Assembly: GCF_026341125.1 (NCBI RefSeq)
Contig: NZ_JAPEOR010000002.1
Span: 3,155,001-3,219,000 of the forward strand
Reading direction: 5' to 3'
DNA: 64,000 nucleotides
Source: Streptomyces sp. NBC_01142
GTDB taxonomy: Bacteria; Actinomycetota; Actinomycetes; Streptomycetales; Streptomycetaceae
Both the position numbers and the translations under genes were made by a program. Below, one piece after another: positions 52,139 through 60,814 of this stretch. Each line of letters starts with the position of its first letter. Position 1 is the first letter of the stretch. A model generated the notes under the pieces. It was not told where the DNA came from. It was given only the letters and a program-made list of their open reading frames with translations, and did no database searches.

Positions 52139-52156
52139 ACCGAACAATCGGTAGGT
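52139..52156. promoter_or_regulatory. TetR-type operator upstream of the bkd operon (site 3)
   Basis: ACCGAACAATCGGTAGGT differs from site 2 in two of 18 bases. It lies 68 bases before the E1-alpha start and 102 bases before the divergent Lrp gene start. Confidence 0.55.
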
Positions 52157-52224
52157 GAGGCGCGCCACACCCGCGCTGCTTCGTCATCGGTTTTCGTCGT
52201 CGCTCCCACGAGGAGGTGCTCGCG

Positions 52225-53379
52225 TTGAGAAAGAGCAGCATGACGGTCCAAGAGCTGCCTGGTGCCGCTGCCGCCTATCGGCCCACTCCGCCCCCGGCGT
52301 GGAAGCCCCGCACCGACCCCACGCCGCTGCTCCCGGACCCCGAGCCGTACCGCGTGCTGGGCACGGACGCCGCGGCCGGGGCCGACCCCGAGCTGCTGCT
52401 GCGGCTGTACGCCCAGCTGGTACGCGGCCGCCGGTACAACGCTCAGGCGACGGCTCTGACCAAGCAGGGCCGGCTCGCCGTCTACCCGTCGAGCACCGGG
52501 CAGGAGGCGTGCGAGGTGGCGGCGGCGCTGGCGCTGGAGGAGCGGGACTGGCTCTTCCCCAGCTACCGGGACACCCTCGCGGCCGTGGCCCGTGGCCTCG
52601 ACCCCGTACAGGCACTGACGCTGCTGCGCGGCGACTGGCACACCGGGTACGACCCGCGTGAGCACCGCATAGCGCCCCTGTGCACCCCGCTCGCCACCCA
52701 GCTGCCGCACGCCGTGGGACTGGCGCACGCCGCCAGGCTCAAGGGCGACGATGTCGTCGCGCTCGCCATGGTCGGCGACGGCGGCACCAGCGAGGGCGAC
52801 TTCCACGAGGCGCTGAACTTTGCCGCGGTATGGCGGGCGCCCGTCGTCTTCCTCGTCCAGAACAACGGCTTCGCGATCTCGGTCCCGCTGGCCAAGCAGA
52901 CCGCCGCGCCTTCGCTGGCCCACAAGGCCGTGGGGTACGGAATGCCCGGCCGGCTCGTCGACGGGAACGACGCGGCCGCGGTGCACGAGGTCGTCGGCGA
53001 TGCCGTGGCGAAGGCCAGGCGCGGCGGCGGCCCGACGCTGATCGAGGCCGTGACGTACCGCATCGACGCCCATACGAACGCCGATGACGCGACCCGCTAC
53101 CGGGCCGAGGGCGAGGTCGAGACCTGGCGTGCGCACGACCCGATCAGGTTGCTGGAGCGGGAGTTGACGGAGCGAGGGCTGCTCGACGAGCACGGCATAC
53201 GGGCGGCGGCCGACGCGGCCGAGACGATGGCGGCGGATCTGCGCGAGCGGATGAACGCCGACCCGGTGCTCGACCCGATGGATCTGTTCGAGCATGTCTA
53301 CGCCGAGCAGACCACCCAGCTGCGCGAGCAGGCGGCGCAGCTGCGGGCCGAGCTGGATGCGGAGGAAGAGGCGCGATGA
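52225..53379 (+). CDS. bkdA: Branched-chain 2-oxoacid dehydrogenase E1 alpha subunit
   Basis: This protein of about 384 residues has a ThDP motif GDGGTSEGDFHEALNF...NN and the E1-alpha sequence (LYAQLVRGRRYNAQATAL, YPSSTGQEACEVAAAL, SYRDTLAAVARG). TTG 52225 is preceded at good distance by AGGAGG; ATG 52240 has only a weak site. The enzyme decarboxylates branched 2-oxoacids from Val, Leu and Ile, supplying acyl-CoA primers for branched fatty acids and polyketides. It is coupled to E1-beta. Confidence 0.9.
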   Translation: MRKSSMTVQELPGAAAAYRPTPPPAWKPRTDPTPLLPDPEPYRVLGTDAAAGADPELLLRLYAQLVRGRRYNAQATALTKQGRLAVYPSSTGQEACEVAAALALEERDWLFPSYRDTLAAVARGLDPVQALTLLRGDWHTGYDPREHRIAPLCTPLATQLPHAVGLAHAARLKGDDVVALAMVGDGGTSEGDFHEALNFAAVWRAPVVFLVQNNGFAISVPLAKQTAAPSLAHKAVGYGMPGRLVDGNDAAAVHEVVGDAVAKARRGGGPTLIEAVTYRIDAHTNADDATRYRAEGEVETWRAHDPIRLLERELTERGLLDEHGIRAAADAAETMAADLRERMNADPVLDPMDLFEHVYAEQTTQLREQAAQLRAELDAEEEAR

Positions 53380-54380
53380 CCACGGCCGCGGTGAAGCCCG
53401 CATCCATGGCGCAGGCCCTGCAGCGCGCGATGCGCGACGCCATGGCCGAGGACCCGGCCGTCCATGTGCTGGGGGAGGACGTCGGCGCGCTCGGCGGTGT
53501 TTTCCGGGTCACGGACGGGCTCGTCAAGGAGTTCGGCGAGGACCGCTGTACGGACACACCGCTTGCGGAGGCGGGGATCCTCGGCACGGCCGTGGGCATG
53601 GCGATGTACGGGCTGCGGCCGGTCGTCGAGATGCAGTTCGACGCTTTCGCGTATCCGGCGTTCGAGCAGTTGATCAGCCATGTGTCGCGGATGCGGAACC
53701 GCACGCGGGGCGGGATGCCGCTGCCGATCACCGTGCGTGTGCCGTACGGCGGCGGGATCGGCGGTGTCGAGCACCACAGCGACTCGTCCGAGGCGTATTA
53801 CATGGCGACTCCGGGGCTCCATGTCGTTACGCCCGCGACGGTCGACGACGCGTACGGAATGCTGAGGGCCGCGATCGCCTCCGACGACCCGGTGGTCTTC
53901 CTGGAGCCGAAGCGGCTGTACTGGTCGAAGGCGCAGTGGTCGCCGGACGCACCGGCCGCGGTCGAGCCGATAGGCCGGGCCGTCGTCCGTCGTCCCGGGC
54001 GCAGTGCCACGCTCATCACCTACGGGCCGTCCGTGCCGGTCTGCATGGAGGCGGCGGAGGCCGCCGCAGCCGAGGGCTGGGACCTGGAAGTCGTCGATCT
54101 GCGTTCGCTGGTGCCTTTCGACGACGAGACGGTCTGCGCGTCCGTGCGGCGTACGGGGCGGGCGGTCGTCGTACATGAGTCGACCGGCTTCGGCGGTCCG
54201 GGCGGGGAGATCGCAGCGCGGGTGACGGAGCGCTGCTTCCACCATCTGGAAGCGCCGGTGCTGCGGGTCGCCGGGTTCGACATTCCGTATCCGCCGCCGA
54301 TGCTGGAGCGGCACCATCTGCCGGGAGTGGACCGGGTGCTGGACGCGGTGGCACGGCTGCAGTGGGAGGCGGGGAGCTGA
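53376..54380 (+). CDS. bkdB: Branched-chain 2-oxoacid dehydrogenase E1 beta subunit
   Basis: This 334-residue subunit overlaps bkdA by ATGA. The transketolase-like pattern is visible (HVLGEDVGALGGVFRVTDGL, PLAEAGILGTAVGMAMYGLRP, EMQFDAFAYPAFEQL, THE-like HHSDSSEAYY) and the C-terminal transketolase domain includes DLRSLVPFD and ESTGFGG. It forms the alpha2beta2 E1 with BkdA. Confidence 0.94.
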   Translation: MTTAAVKPASMAQALQRAMRDAMAEDPAVHVLGEDVGALGGVFRVTDGLVKEFGEDRCTDTPLAEAGILGTAVGMAMYGLRPVVEMQFDAFAYPAFEQLISHVSRMRNRTRGGMPLPITVRVPYGGGIGGVEHHSDSSEAYYMATPGLHVVTPATVDDAYGMLRAAIASDDPVVFLEPKRLYWSKAQWSPDAPAAVEPIGRAVVRRPGRSATLITYGPSVPVCMEAAEAAAAEGWDLEVVDLRSLVPFDDETVCASVRRTGRAVVVHESTGFGGPGGEIAARVTERCFHHLEAPVLRVAGFDIPYPPPMLERHHLPGVDRVLDAVARLQWEAGS

Positions 54381-55786
54381 TGCCCCAGGTGCTCGAATTC
54401 AAGCTCCCCGACCTCGGAGAAGGGCTGACCGAGGCCGAGATCGTCCGCTGGCTGGTGTCCGTGGGCGATGTCGTCGCGATCGATCAGCCGGTCGTCGAGG
54501 TCGAGACGGCCAAGGCGATGGTGGAGGTGCCGTGCCCGTACGGGGGCGTGGTGACCGCACGCTTCGGCGAGGAAGGCACGGAGCTTCCGGTCGGCGCGCC
54601 GCTGCTGACCGTGGCTGTCGGTGCGCTCGAACCGGCCGCCGTCGGGGAAGCGGGGCACGCCCCCGACTCCTCGAACGAGTCGTCCGGCAATGTCCTGGTC
54701 GGTTATGGGACGGGGGCGCCCGCGGCGCGCAGGCGTCGTATCCGCCCCTCGTCGCCCGCCACGACGCCGGCCCGGACCACAGCCCCGGCAACTGTGCCCG
54801 CCGCAGCACTGGCCCCTGCCCCTGCTGCTGTCCAGGCTCCGGCTCCGGTGCCTGTGGGGCGGTCCGCGCCCGGGGTGACGGCCGAGGACGTGACGCAGGG
54901 CCCCGTGCCTGTCATCTCGCCACTCGTCCGCAAGCTTGCCCGTGAACACGGTCTCGATCTGCGGCAGTTGAACGGGTCCGGGCCGGACGGTCTGATCCTG
55001 CGCGCCGATGTCGAGCACGCCGTGCGCGCCGCGGAGATACCCGCCGCGACGCCGAAGCCCGGGGTGGCCGTCACCGCAGCCGCTGCTGCTGGGGCACACG
55101 GTGAGCGCATACCGCTGCGCGGCGTTCGCGGGGCAGTGGCCGACAAGCTCTCCCGCAGTCGGCGGGAGATACCCGACGCCACTTGCTGGGTCGATGCCGA
55201 CGCGACCGAGCTGATGGCCGCCCGGGCCTCCATGAACGCCGCGGGGGGCCCGAAGATCTCGCTCCTCGCGCTGCTCGCCCGGATCTGCACGGCCGCCCTC
55301 GCCCGCCACCCGGAGCTCAACTCCACGGTGGACATGGATGCCAGGGAGATCGTGCGGCTGCCCGAGGTGCACCTCGGGTTCGCGGCGCAGACCGAGCGAG
55401 GACTGGTCGTTCCGGTGGTACGGGATGCCCACAGCCGCTCGGCCGAGTCGCTGACCGCGGAGTTCGCGCGTCTTACGGAGGTGGCCAGGGAGGGGAGGCT
55501 GACCCCGGCGGATCTGACCGGCGGGACGTTCACGCTGAACAACTACGGGGTGTTCGGCGTCGACGGCTCCACGCCGATCATCAACCACCCGGAAGCAGCC
55601 ATGCTCGGGGTGGGCCGGATCGTGCCGAAGCCATGGGTGCACCAGGGCGAACTGGCTGTGCGCCAGGTCGTTCAGCTCTCGCTCACCTTCGACCACCGGG
55701 TCTGCGACGGTGGCACCGCGGGCGGCTTCCTTCGGTACGTGGCCGACTGCGTGGAACATCCGGCGGTGCTGCTGCGCAGCCTGTAG
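54380..55786 (+). CDS. bkdC: Branched-chain 2-oxoacid dehydrogenase E2 (lipoyl acyltransferase)
   Basis: This 468-residue E2 overlaps bkdB by one base (TGATG). It has a lipoyl domain (DLGEGLTEAEIVRWLVSVGD, lipoyl-Lys45 in VETAKAMVE), an Ala/Pro linker, a peripheral subunit-binding domain (ISPLVRKLAREHGLDL) and the catalytic domain ending FDHRVCDGGTAGGFL, where HxxxDG is the acyltransferase motif. It transfers acyl groups to CoA. E3 is not in the window. Confidence 0.94.
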   Translation: MPQVLEFKLPDLGEGLTEAEIVRWLVSVGDVVAIDQPVVEVETAKAMVEVPCPYGGVVTARFGEEGTELPVGAPLLTVAVGALEPAAVGEAGHAPDSSNESSGNVLVGYGTGAPAARRRRIRPSSPATTPARTTAPATVPAAALAPAPAAVQAPAPVPVGRSAPGVTAEDVTQGPVPVISPLVRKLAREHGLDLRQLNGSGPDGLILRADVEHAVRAAEIPAATPKPGVAVTAAAAAGAHGERIPLRGVRGAVADKLSRSRREIPDATCWVDADATELMAARASMNAAGGPKISLLALLARICTAALARHPELNSTVDMDAREIVRLPEVHLGFAAQTERGLVVPVVRDAHSRSAESLTAEFARLTEVAREGRLTPADLTGGTFTLNNYGVFGVDGSTPIINHPEAAMLGVGRIVPKPWVHQGELAVRQVVQLSLTFDHRVCDGGTAGGFLRYVADCVEHPAVLLRSL

Positions 55787-55792
55787 GACTGC

Positions 55793-55824
55793 GGGCCGGT
55801 CCACGCATCTGCCGGGACCGGCCC
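55793..55824 (+). terminator. Terminator after the bkd operon
   Basis: GGGCCGGTCC (55793-55802) pairs with GGACCGGCCC (55815-55824) 7 bases after the E2 stop. No T-tract follows. Confidence 0.5.
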
Positions 55825-55934
55825 CCGGATCCACAGGGACCACCGGTCCACAGGCTGATACGCACGTGGTCCGCGGATCAAGAGAGCTCCCATCGGCACT
55901 CCCCGCCCATGCGATCACGGCCCATACTTCAGGG

Positions 55935-56849
55935 ATGACCGCGTATGACGCCATCGTGCTCGCCGGAGGTGCCGCGAAGCGGCTGGGCGGGGCCGACAAG
56001 CCGGCGGTGAGCGTGGGCGGTCGGGCCCTGCTCGACCGTGTGCTCGGGGTGTGCCGGGACGCCCGGCGCACCGTTGTCGTCGGGGGGCGCCGGGCCACCG
56101 CGCACCCCGTGGTCTGGGCGCGGGAGGAGCCGCCGGGTGGCGGACCGCTCGCCGCTCTCGACGCCGGAGTGCGGCAGGTCGAGGCCGCGGCCGTACTCGT
56201 GCTCTCGGCCGATCTGCCGTTCCTGGGTGAGCGCACCGTAGGGCAGCTGATCGGCGCCCTCGATACGAGCGGGCGGGAGGCGGCCCTCCTCACCGATCCC
56301 GACGGCCGCGACCAGCCTCTCGTCGCGGTGTACCGCACCGAACCGCTGCGCCGCGAACTTGCTCTCCTGGCCGCCGAGTACGGGAGCCTGAGCGGGCTTC
56401 CTCTGCGTCTGCTGACGCAGGAACTCGATCTCGCCCGGATCGAAGCGGAGCCTCTCGCCTCCTTCGACTGCGACACCTGGGAGGACATCTCCGCGGCCCG
56501 GGCCCGTATCAGGGAGCATGGGAACGTGCTGGACGAATGGATCACCGCAGTCAAGGACGAACTCGGCATCGAACTCGATGTCGACATCGGCGTTCTGCTC
56601 GACCTCGCCCGTGATGCCGCGCACGGCGTCGCTCGCCCCGCGGCGCCGCTCACCACCTTCCTGGTGGGCTACGCGGCGGCCAAGGCGGGCGGCGGTGGGC
56701 CGGAGGCGGTCGCGGAAGCTGCCCGCAAGGCCGCCGCGCTCGCCGCGCGCTGGGCGCAGGAGGCCGAGCAGGCGCTCCCGGAGGCAAAGGCCCCCGAAAC
56801 TCCCCAGGGTCCCGGGGCCCCCGGTTCTGGCGAGGCCGACGCCGGATGA
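55935..56849 (+). CDS. MobA-like molybdenum cofactor guanylyltransferase fused to DUF6457
   Basis: This 304-residue protein has an N-terminal nucleotidyltransferase (AIVLAGGAAKRLGGADKPAV; LVLSADLPFL; LLTDPDGRDQPLVAVYR), the MobA pattern that attaches GMP to molybdopterin. From residue 195 the sequence NVLDEWITAVKDELGIELDVDIGVLLDLARDAAH... matches the helical DUF6457 domain. Stop overlaps moeA start, which supports a molybdenum-cofactor role. The DUF6457 part may regulate or tether the enzyme. Confidence 0.85.
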   Translation: MTAYDAIVLAGGAAKRLGGADKPAVSVGGRALLDRVLGVCRDARRTVVVGGRRATAHPVVWAREEPPGGGPLAALDAGVRQVEAAAVLVLSADLPFLGERTVGQLIGALDTSGREAALLTDPDGRDQPLVAVYRTEPLRRELALLAAEYGSLSGLPLRLLTQELDLARIEAEPLASFDCDTWEDISAARARIREHGNVLDEWITAVKDELGIELDVDIGVLLDLARDAAHGVARPAAPLTTFLVGYAAAKAGGGGPEAVAEAARKAAALAARWAQEAEQALPEAKAPETPQGPGAPGSGEADAG

Positions 56850-58315
56850 ACGGTCAGGACCACGAGGTGGACGCCGTGGGCAAGGGCCATCAGGACGAGG
56901 AGGACGCCGACGGGGTCGAGGAGGCAATCGCACTCGTCGGCCGCCGGACCCGCGAGGAACCCGCCTCCGCCGCGTGCTCGGGCGCCCCGGGCTCGGACGC
57001 GACGGACTCGGGCAATCCCGCCTCGGGCACCCCTTTCCCCGGCGCACCCCGGCCCGGCCCGGCCCGAACCGAAGCGACCCGGCATCGCGCCACCTCCTGG
57101 CCCGACGCCCGTGCTCTCGCGGCACGCATCGGGCGCGCCACCCCTCCCCGTACCCGGCGCGTACCGCTCGATCAGGCCCTCGGCCAGTCGCTCGCCGAGC
57201 CGCTGACCGCGCTGTGTGATCTGCCCTCCTTCGACACCTCCGCCATGGACGGCTGGGTCGTTGCGGGCCCCGGGCCGTGGTCCGTCCAGGGGGAGGGCTC
57301 GATCCTCGCGGGTCACGGCGAGACCCCGCCCCTTCCCGACGGCGCGGCGGTGCGGATCGCCACTGGTGCCCGTGTCCCGCCCGAGGCCACCGCGGTGATC
57401 CGCAGCGAGCACTCGCGCACCGCCGCGGACAAGAGCCGGCTGTACGCGGAGCGTGAGGTGATCCCTGGCCAGGACATCCGGCCGCGGGGACAGGAGTGCC
57501 GTTCCGGCGACCAACTCCTGCCCGCCACCTGCCTGGTGACCCCCGCTGTGCTCGGCCTCGCCGCGGCCGCCGGCTACGACGAACTGCTCACCGTCGCCCG
57601 GCCGCGCGTCGAAGTCCTCGTCCTGGGCGATGAGCTGCTCACTGCCGGACTGCCCCACGAAGGCCTCATCCGCGACGCCCTCGGGCCGATGATCGGCCCC
57701 TGGCTGCGCGCCCTCGGCGCCGATGTCATGGAAACGCGACGTCTCGGCGACGACGCCGACGCTCTCCACCATGCCCTCGCCACCTCAGACGCCGACCTCC
57801 TGATCACCACCGGCGGTACGGCCGCGGGTCCGGTCGACCATGTCCATCCGGTCCTGCGGAAGGCGGGCGCCGAACTGCTGGTCGACGGAGTCGCGGTGCG
57901 CCCGGGCCACCCGATGCTGCTGGCCGCTCTCGCCCCGAGCGGAGACCTCCCCGCCAGACATCTGGTGGGCTTGCCCGGCAACCCCCTCGCCGCCGTCTCG
58001 GGGCTCCTCACGCTCGCCGAGCCGCTGCTGCGTGAGCTGGCGGGCAAGCAGAATCCCCTCCCGTACCACCTGCCGGTACGGGACGAGGTGCACGGGCATC
58101 CGTACGACACCCGCCTCGTGCCCATCGTCCACCGCGACGACCGGATCGTGCCGCTGCACTACAACGGACCGGCCATGCTGCGCGGCATCGCCGCCGCCGA
58201 TGGTCTCGCCGTCGTCCCGCCCGGCGGCGCGCGGGCCGGTGCCGTGCTGGAGGTCATCGATCTGCCCTGGACGCCCTGGTCGCCCTCGGGTGACGAAGGA
58301 GGCTGTTTCACGTGA
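56846..58315 (+). CDS. moeA: Molybdopterin molybdenumtransferase MoeA
   Basis: This 489-residue protein overlaps mobA. After about 90 residues of low-complexity Pro/Gly/Ala extension come MoeA motifs: SFDTSAMDGWVV, GAAVRIATGARVPPEATAVI, LITTGGTAAGPVDHV and LPGNPLAAVSG. It inserts molybdate into adenylated molybdopterin. The long extension is unusual for the family. The stop lies inside a parS site. Confidence 0.92.
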   Translation: MNGQDHEVDAVGKGHQDEEDADGVEEAIALVGRRTREEPASAACSGAPGSDATDSGNPASGTPFPGAPRPGPARTEATRHRATSWPDARALAARIGRATPPRTRRVPLDQALGQSLAEPLTALCDLPSFDTSAMDGWVVAGPGPWSVQGEGSILAGHGETPPLPDGAAVRIATGARVPPEATAVIRSEHSRTAADKSRLYAEREVIPGQDIRPRGQECRSGDQLLPATCLVTPAVLGLAAAAGYDELLTVARPRVEVLVLGDELLTAGLPHEGLIRDALGPMIGPWLRALGADVMETRRLGDDADALHHALATSDADLLITTGGTAAGPVDHVHPVLRKAGAELLVDGVAVRPGHPMLLAALAPSGDLPARHLVGLPGNPLAAVSGLLTLAEPLLRELAGKQNPLPYHLPVRDEVHGHPYDTRLVPIVHRDDRIVPLHYNGPAMLRGIAAADGLAVVPPGGARAGAVLEVIDLPWTPWSPSGDEGGCFT

Positions 58316-58318
58316 AAC
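58305..58318. promoter_or_regulatory. parS: parS site (GTTTCACGTGAAAC) at the moeA-channel junction
   Basis: A perfect match to the Streptomyces ParB-binding consensus, overlapping the moeA stop (58313-58315) and the channel GTG start (58312-58314). Confidence 0.9.
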
Positions 58319-59391
58319 TTCCCGGCCAAGACGCCATTGCCCGGGATGCCGGCGAGCACCTGGTCACCAGTCGGGTGAAACTCCCCCGCCGTATCGTCGA
58401 GCGCCCGCTGCGCCAGGTAGGCAAACGGCTGCTGATGGCCTTGGGCGTACTTGTTCTGACGGTGCTGCTCGTCTGGTCCGACCGGGCCGGCTATCACGAC
58501 AATTCAGACGGCTCGGTCGACTTCCTCGACTCCGTCTACTACGCGACGGTCACCCTCTCCACCACGGGCTACGGCGATATCGTCCCGTACAGCGACGGGG
58601 CCCGGCTCACCAATGTCCTGCTGGTGACTCCACTGCGCGTGCTCTTCCTCATCATCCTGGTCGGCACGACTCTCGAGGTCCTCACGGAACGGACCCGGGA
58701 CGAGTGGCGGCTGAACCGCTGGAGGTCCAACTTGCGTGACCACACCGTCATCGTCGGCTTCGGCACCAAGGGACGATCGGCGATGCAGACCCTCTGTGCC
58801 ACAGGGCTGAAGAAGGACCAGCTGGTCATCGTCGACCCCAGCAGCAACGTGATCGAGGCCGCCAACGCGGAGGGTTTTGTGGGCGTCATCGGCGATGCCA
58901 CCCGCAGCGATGTACTGCTCCGTGCCGAGCTGCAGAAGGCACGCCAGATCGTCATCGCGACCCAGCGCGACGATACGGCTGTGCTGGTCACCCTGACCGC
59001 GCGCCAGCTCAACCGTGGCGCGAAGATCGTTGCTGCGGTACGCGAGGAGGAGAACGCGCCGCTGCTGCGACAGTCCGGCGCAGACGCGGTGATCACCAGC
59101 GCCAGCGCGGCGGGCCGGCTGCTGGGCCTGTCCGTGCTCAGCCCCAGCGCGGGCACGGTGATGGAGGACCTGATCCAGCAGGGCAGCGGACTCGATCTCA
59201 TCGAAAGGCCGGTGATAAAGGCCGAGGCGGGGCGCGGTGTCCGGGAGACGGAGGATCTGGTGGTGTGCGTGCTGCGCGGGCACCGGCTGCTCGGCTACGA
59301 CGATCCGGCGGCCAGTCCGTTGCAGCTCACCGACCGGCTCATCACCATCGTGCGCGCCGAGAACGGTTCACCGCTCAACACCTCGGCGTAG
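58312..59391 (+). CDS. Potassium channel protein with RCK NAD-binding domain
   Basis: This 359-residue protein starts at GTG 58312 inside parS. Two membrane helices flank a selectivity filter TTGYGD (YYATVTLSTTGYGDIV). The RCK domain follows: VIVGFGTKGRSAMQTL, GDATRSDVLLRA, IATQRDDTAVLVTLTARQL and a C-terminal TrkA-C-like part. It likely conducts K+ and is gated by nucleotide or Ca2+ binding. AGGAGG 58297-58302 precedes the start. Confidence 0.9.
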   Translation: MKLPGQDAIARDAGEHLVTSRVKLPRRIVERPLRQVGKRLLMALGVLVLTVLLVWSDRAGYHDNSDGSVDFLDSVYYATVTLSTTGYGDIVPYSDGARLTNVLLVTPLRVLFLIILVGTTLEVLTERTRDEWRLNRWRSNLRDHTVIVGFGTKGRSAMQTLCATGLKKDQLVIVDPSSNVIEAANAEGFVGVIGDATRSDVLLRAELQKARQIVIATQRDDTAVLVTLTARQLNRGAKIVAAVREEENAPLLRQSGADAVITSASAAGRLLGLSVLSPSAGTVMEDLIQQGSGLDLIERPVIKAEAGRGVRETEDLVVCVLRGHRLLGYDDPAASPLQLTDRLITIVRAENGSPLNTSA

Positions 59392-59417
59392 CCCTTCGCC
59401 GGAGTAGCCTCGCGGCC

Positions 59418-60404
59418 ATGCATGCGATCACGATTCCCGAACCTGGTGGTCCCGAGGCGCTTGTCTGGGCCGAGGTGCCCGATCCCGTACCCGGCGAGGG
59501 AGAAGTCCTCGTCGAGGTCGTCGCGAGCGCGGTCAACCGCGCCGATCTGCTGCAACGGCAGGGCTTCTACGACCCCCCGCCCGGCTCGTCGCCGTACCCG
59601 GGCCTCGAATGCTCGGGGCGGATCGTCGCTCTGGGGCCTGCCGTCTCCGGATGGGCCGTGGGCGACGAGGTGTGCGCCCTGCTGGCGGGTGGGGGCTACG
59701 CCGAGAAAGTCGCGGTGCCGGCGGGGCAGCTGCTGCCCGTACCGGAGGGGCTGGACCTGACGACGGCTGCGGCGCTGCCCGAGGTGACCGCCACGGTGTG
59801 GTCGAACGTGTTCATGATCGCGCACTTGCGCCCGGGCGAGACGTTGCTGGTGCATGGCGGTGCGAGCGGTATCGGCACGATGGCGATCCAGCTCGCCAAG
59901 GCGGTGGGTGCGCGGGTGGCCGTCACCGCGGGCGGGCCCGAGAAGCTGGCACGCTGCGCGGAGCTGGGCGCGGACATCCTGATCGACTACCGCGAGCAGG
60001 ACTTCGTGGAGGAGATCCGCAAGGCGACGGACGGGGCGGGCGCGGATGTCATCCTCGACATCGTCGGCGCAAAGTACCTGGGCCGGAACGTGCGGGCGCT
60101 GGCGGTCAACGGCCGCCTTGCCGTGATCGGCCTCCAGGGCGGGACCAAGGGTGAGCTGAACCTGGCGGCGCTGCTCGGCAAGCGCGGCGCGATCACGGCG
60201 ACCTCGCTGCGGGCGCGTCCGCTGGGCGAGAAGGCGGCGATCGTCGCGGCGGTGCGGGAGCATGTCTGGCCGCTGATCGGCGGGGGGCGGGTGCGTGCGG
60301 TGGTGGACAGCACGGTTCCCCTGCGGGACGCGGCGGAGGCGCATCGCGCGCTGGAGGCCGGCGCACATGTCGGCAAGATCCTGCTGGTGGCGTCGGAGGA
60401 CTGA
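59418..60404 (+). CDS. NAD(P)H-quinone oxidoreductase (medium-chain, QOR-like)
   Basis: This 328-residue zinc-free MDR protein starts MHAITIPEPGGPEALVWAEV. It has NRADLLQRQGFYDPPPG, ALLAGGGYAEKVAVP, and the NADPH loop VHGGASGIGTMAIQLAKAVGARV. It reduces quinones or related enones with NADPH. The ATG at 59422 is an alternative but out of frame. A tandem repeat and terminator follow. Confidence 0.9.
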   Translation: MHAITIPEPGGPEALVWAEVPDPVPGEGEVLVEVVASAVNRADLLQRQGFYDPPPGSSPYPGLECSGRIVALGPAVSGWAVGDEVCALLAGGGYAEKVAVPAGQLLPVPEGLDLTTAAALPEVTATVWSNVFMIAHLRPGETLLVHGGASGIGTMAIQLAKAVGARVAVTAGGPEKLARCAELGADILIDYREQDFVEEIRKATDGAGADVILDIVGAKYLGRNVRALAVNGRLAVIGLQGGTKGELNLAALLGKRGAITATSLRARPLGEKAAIVAAVREHVWPLIGGGRVRAVVDSTVPLRDAAEAHRALEAGAHVGKILLVASED

Positions 60405-60625
60405 TCCCGCCTGCCCGGCCTCGAACGTGGGGGTGCTGCGTACTCCCACGCCCCCGGCGGCCTGACGGCTGCGCCGCACGGCTCCCGGACGGGCAGCGTC
60501 GCGCCCCGCGCCCTTGAACGCAGCCGGGGGTGTGTGGCAAGCCCGCATCCGCGGCATCGATTCGACCTGGCGTGCTCCTCGTCGTACGCCCCACACCGTA
60601 CGCCCCACATTGGACGCCCCACACC
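60405..60625. other. Non-coding stretch after the oxidoreductase gene
   Basis: I see no gene. It leads into the 14-bp tandem repeats; the last 40 bases contain looser repeats of GTACGCCCCACA and GGACGCCCCACA. Confidence 0.35.
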
Positions 60626-60737
60626 GGACGCAGGGCACAGGACGCAGGGCACAGGACGCAGGGCACAGGACGCAGGGCACAGGACGCAGGGCACAGGACG
60701 CAGGGCACAGGACGCAGGGCACAGGACGCAGGACACG
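60626..60737 (+). repeat. 14-bp tandem repeat array (7 full units, partial eighth)
   Basis: The unit GGACGCAGGGCACA occurs seven times without spacers and continues into a partial eighth. Identical units suggest recent slippage. It is not CRISPR because no spacers separate the units. Confidence 0.92.
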
Positions 60738-60757
60738 GGCAGGCAGGGCACGGAACA

Positions 60758-60797
60758 CAGGACCGCCCGGCCCACATCGGTGGGCCGGGCGGTCCTG
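60758..60797. terminator. Bidirectional terminator between oxidoreductase and Bpa-type genes
   Basis: CAGGACCGCCCGGCCCAC forms a near-perfect hairpin with its complement across ATCG. It lies 18 bases after the Bpa-type stop, between convergent genes. Confidence 0.85.
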
Positions 60798-60814
60798 TAC
60801 GCATGCAGACTCGG

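Noticed and set aside
55849..55857. GGTCCACAG after the bkd operon as a DnaA box
   Set aside because: The first two T positions do not match TTRTCCACA; likewise AAGTCCACA near 40401.
54020..56656. 878-residue minus-strand open frame across bkdB, bkdC and mobA
   Set aside because: It spans three well-supported plus-strand genes and contains no recognisable domain; it results from high GC.
60626..60737. CRISPR array
   Set aside because: Units are contiguous 14-mers without spacers and no cas genes are near.
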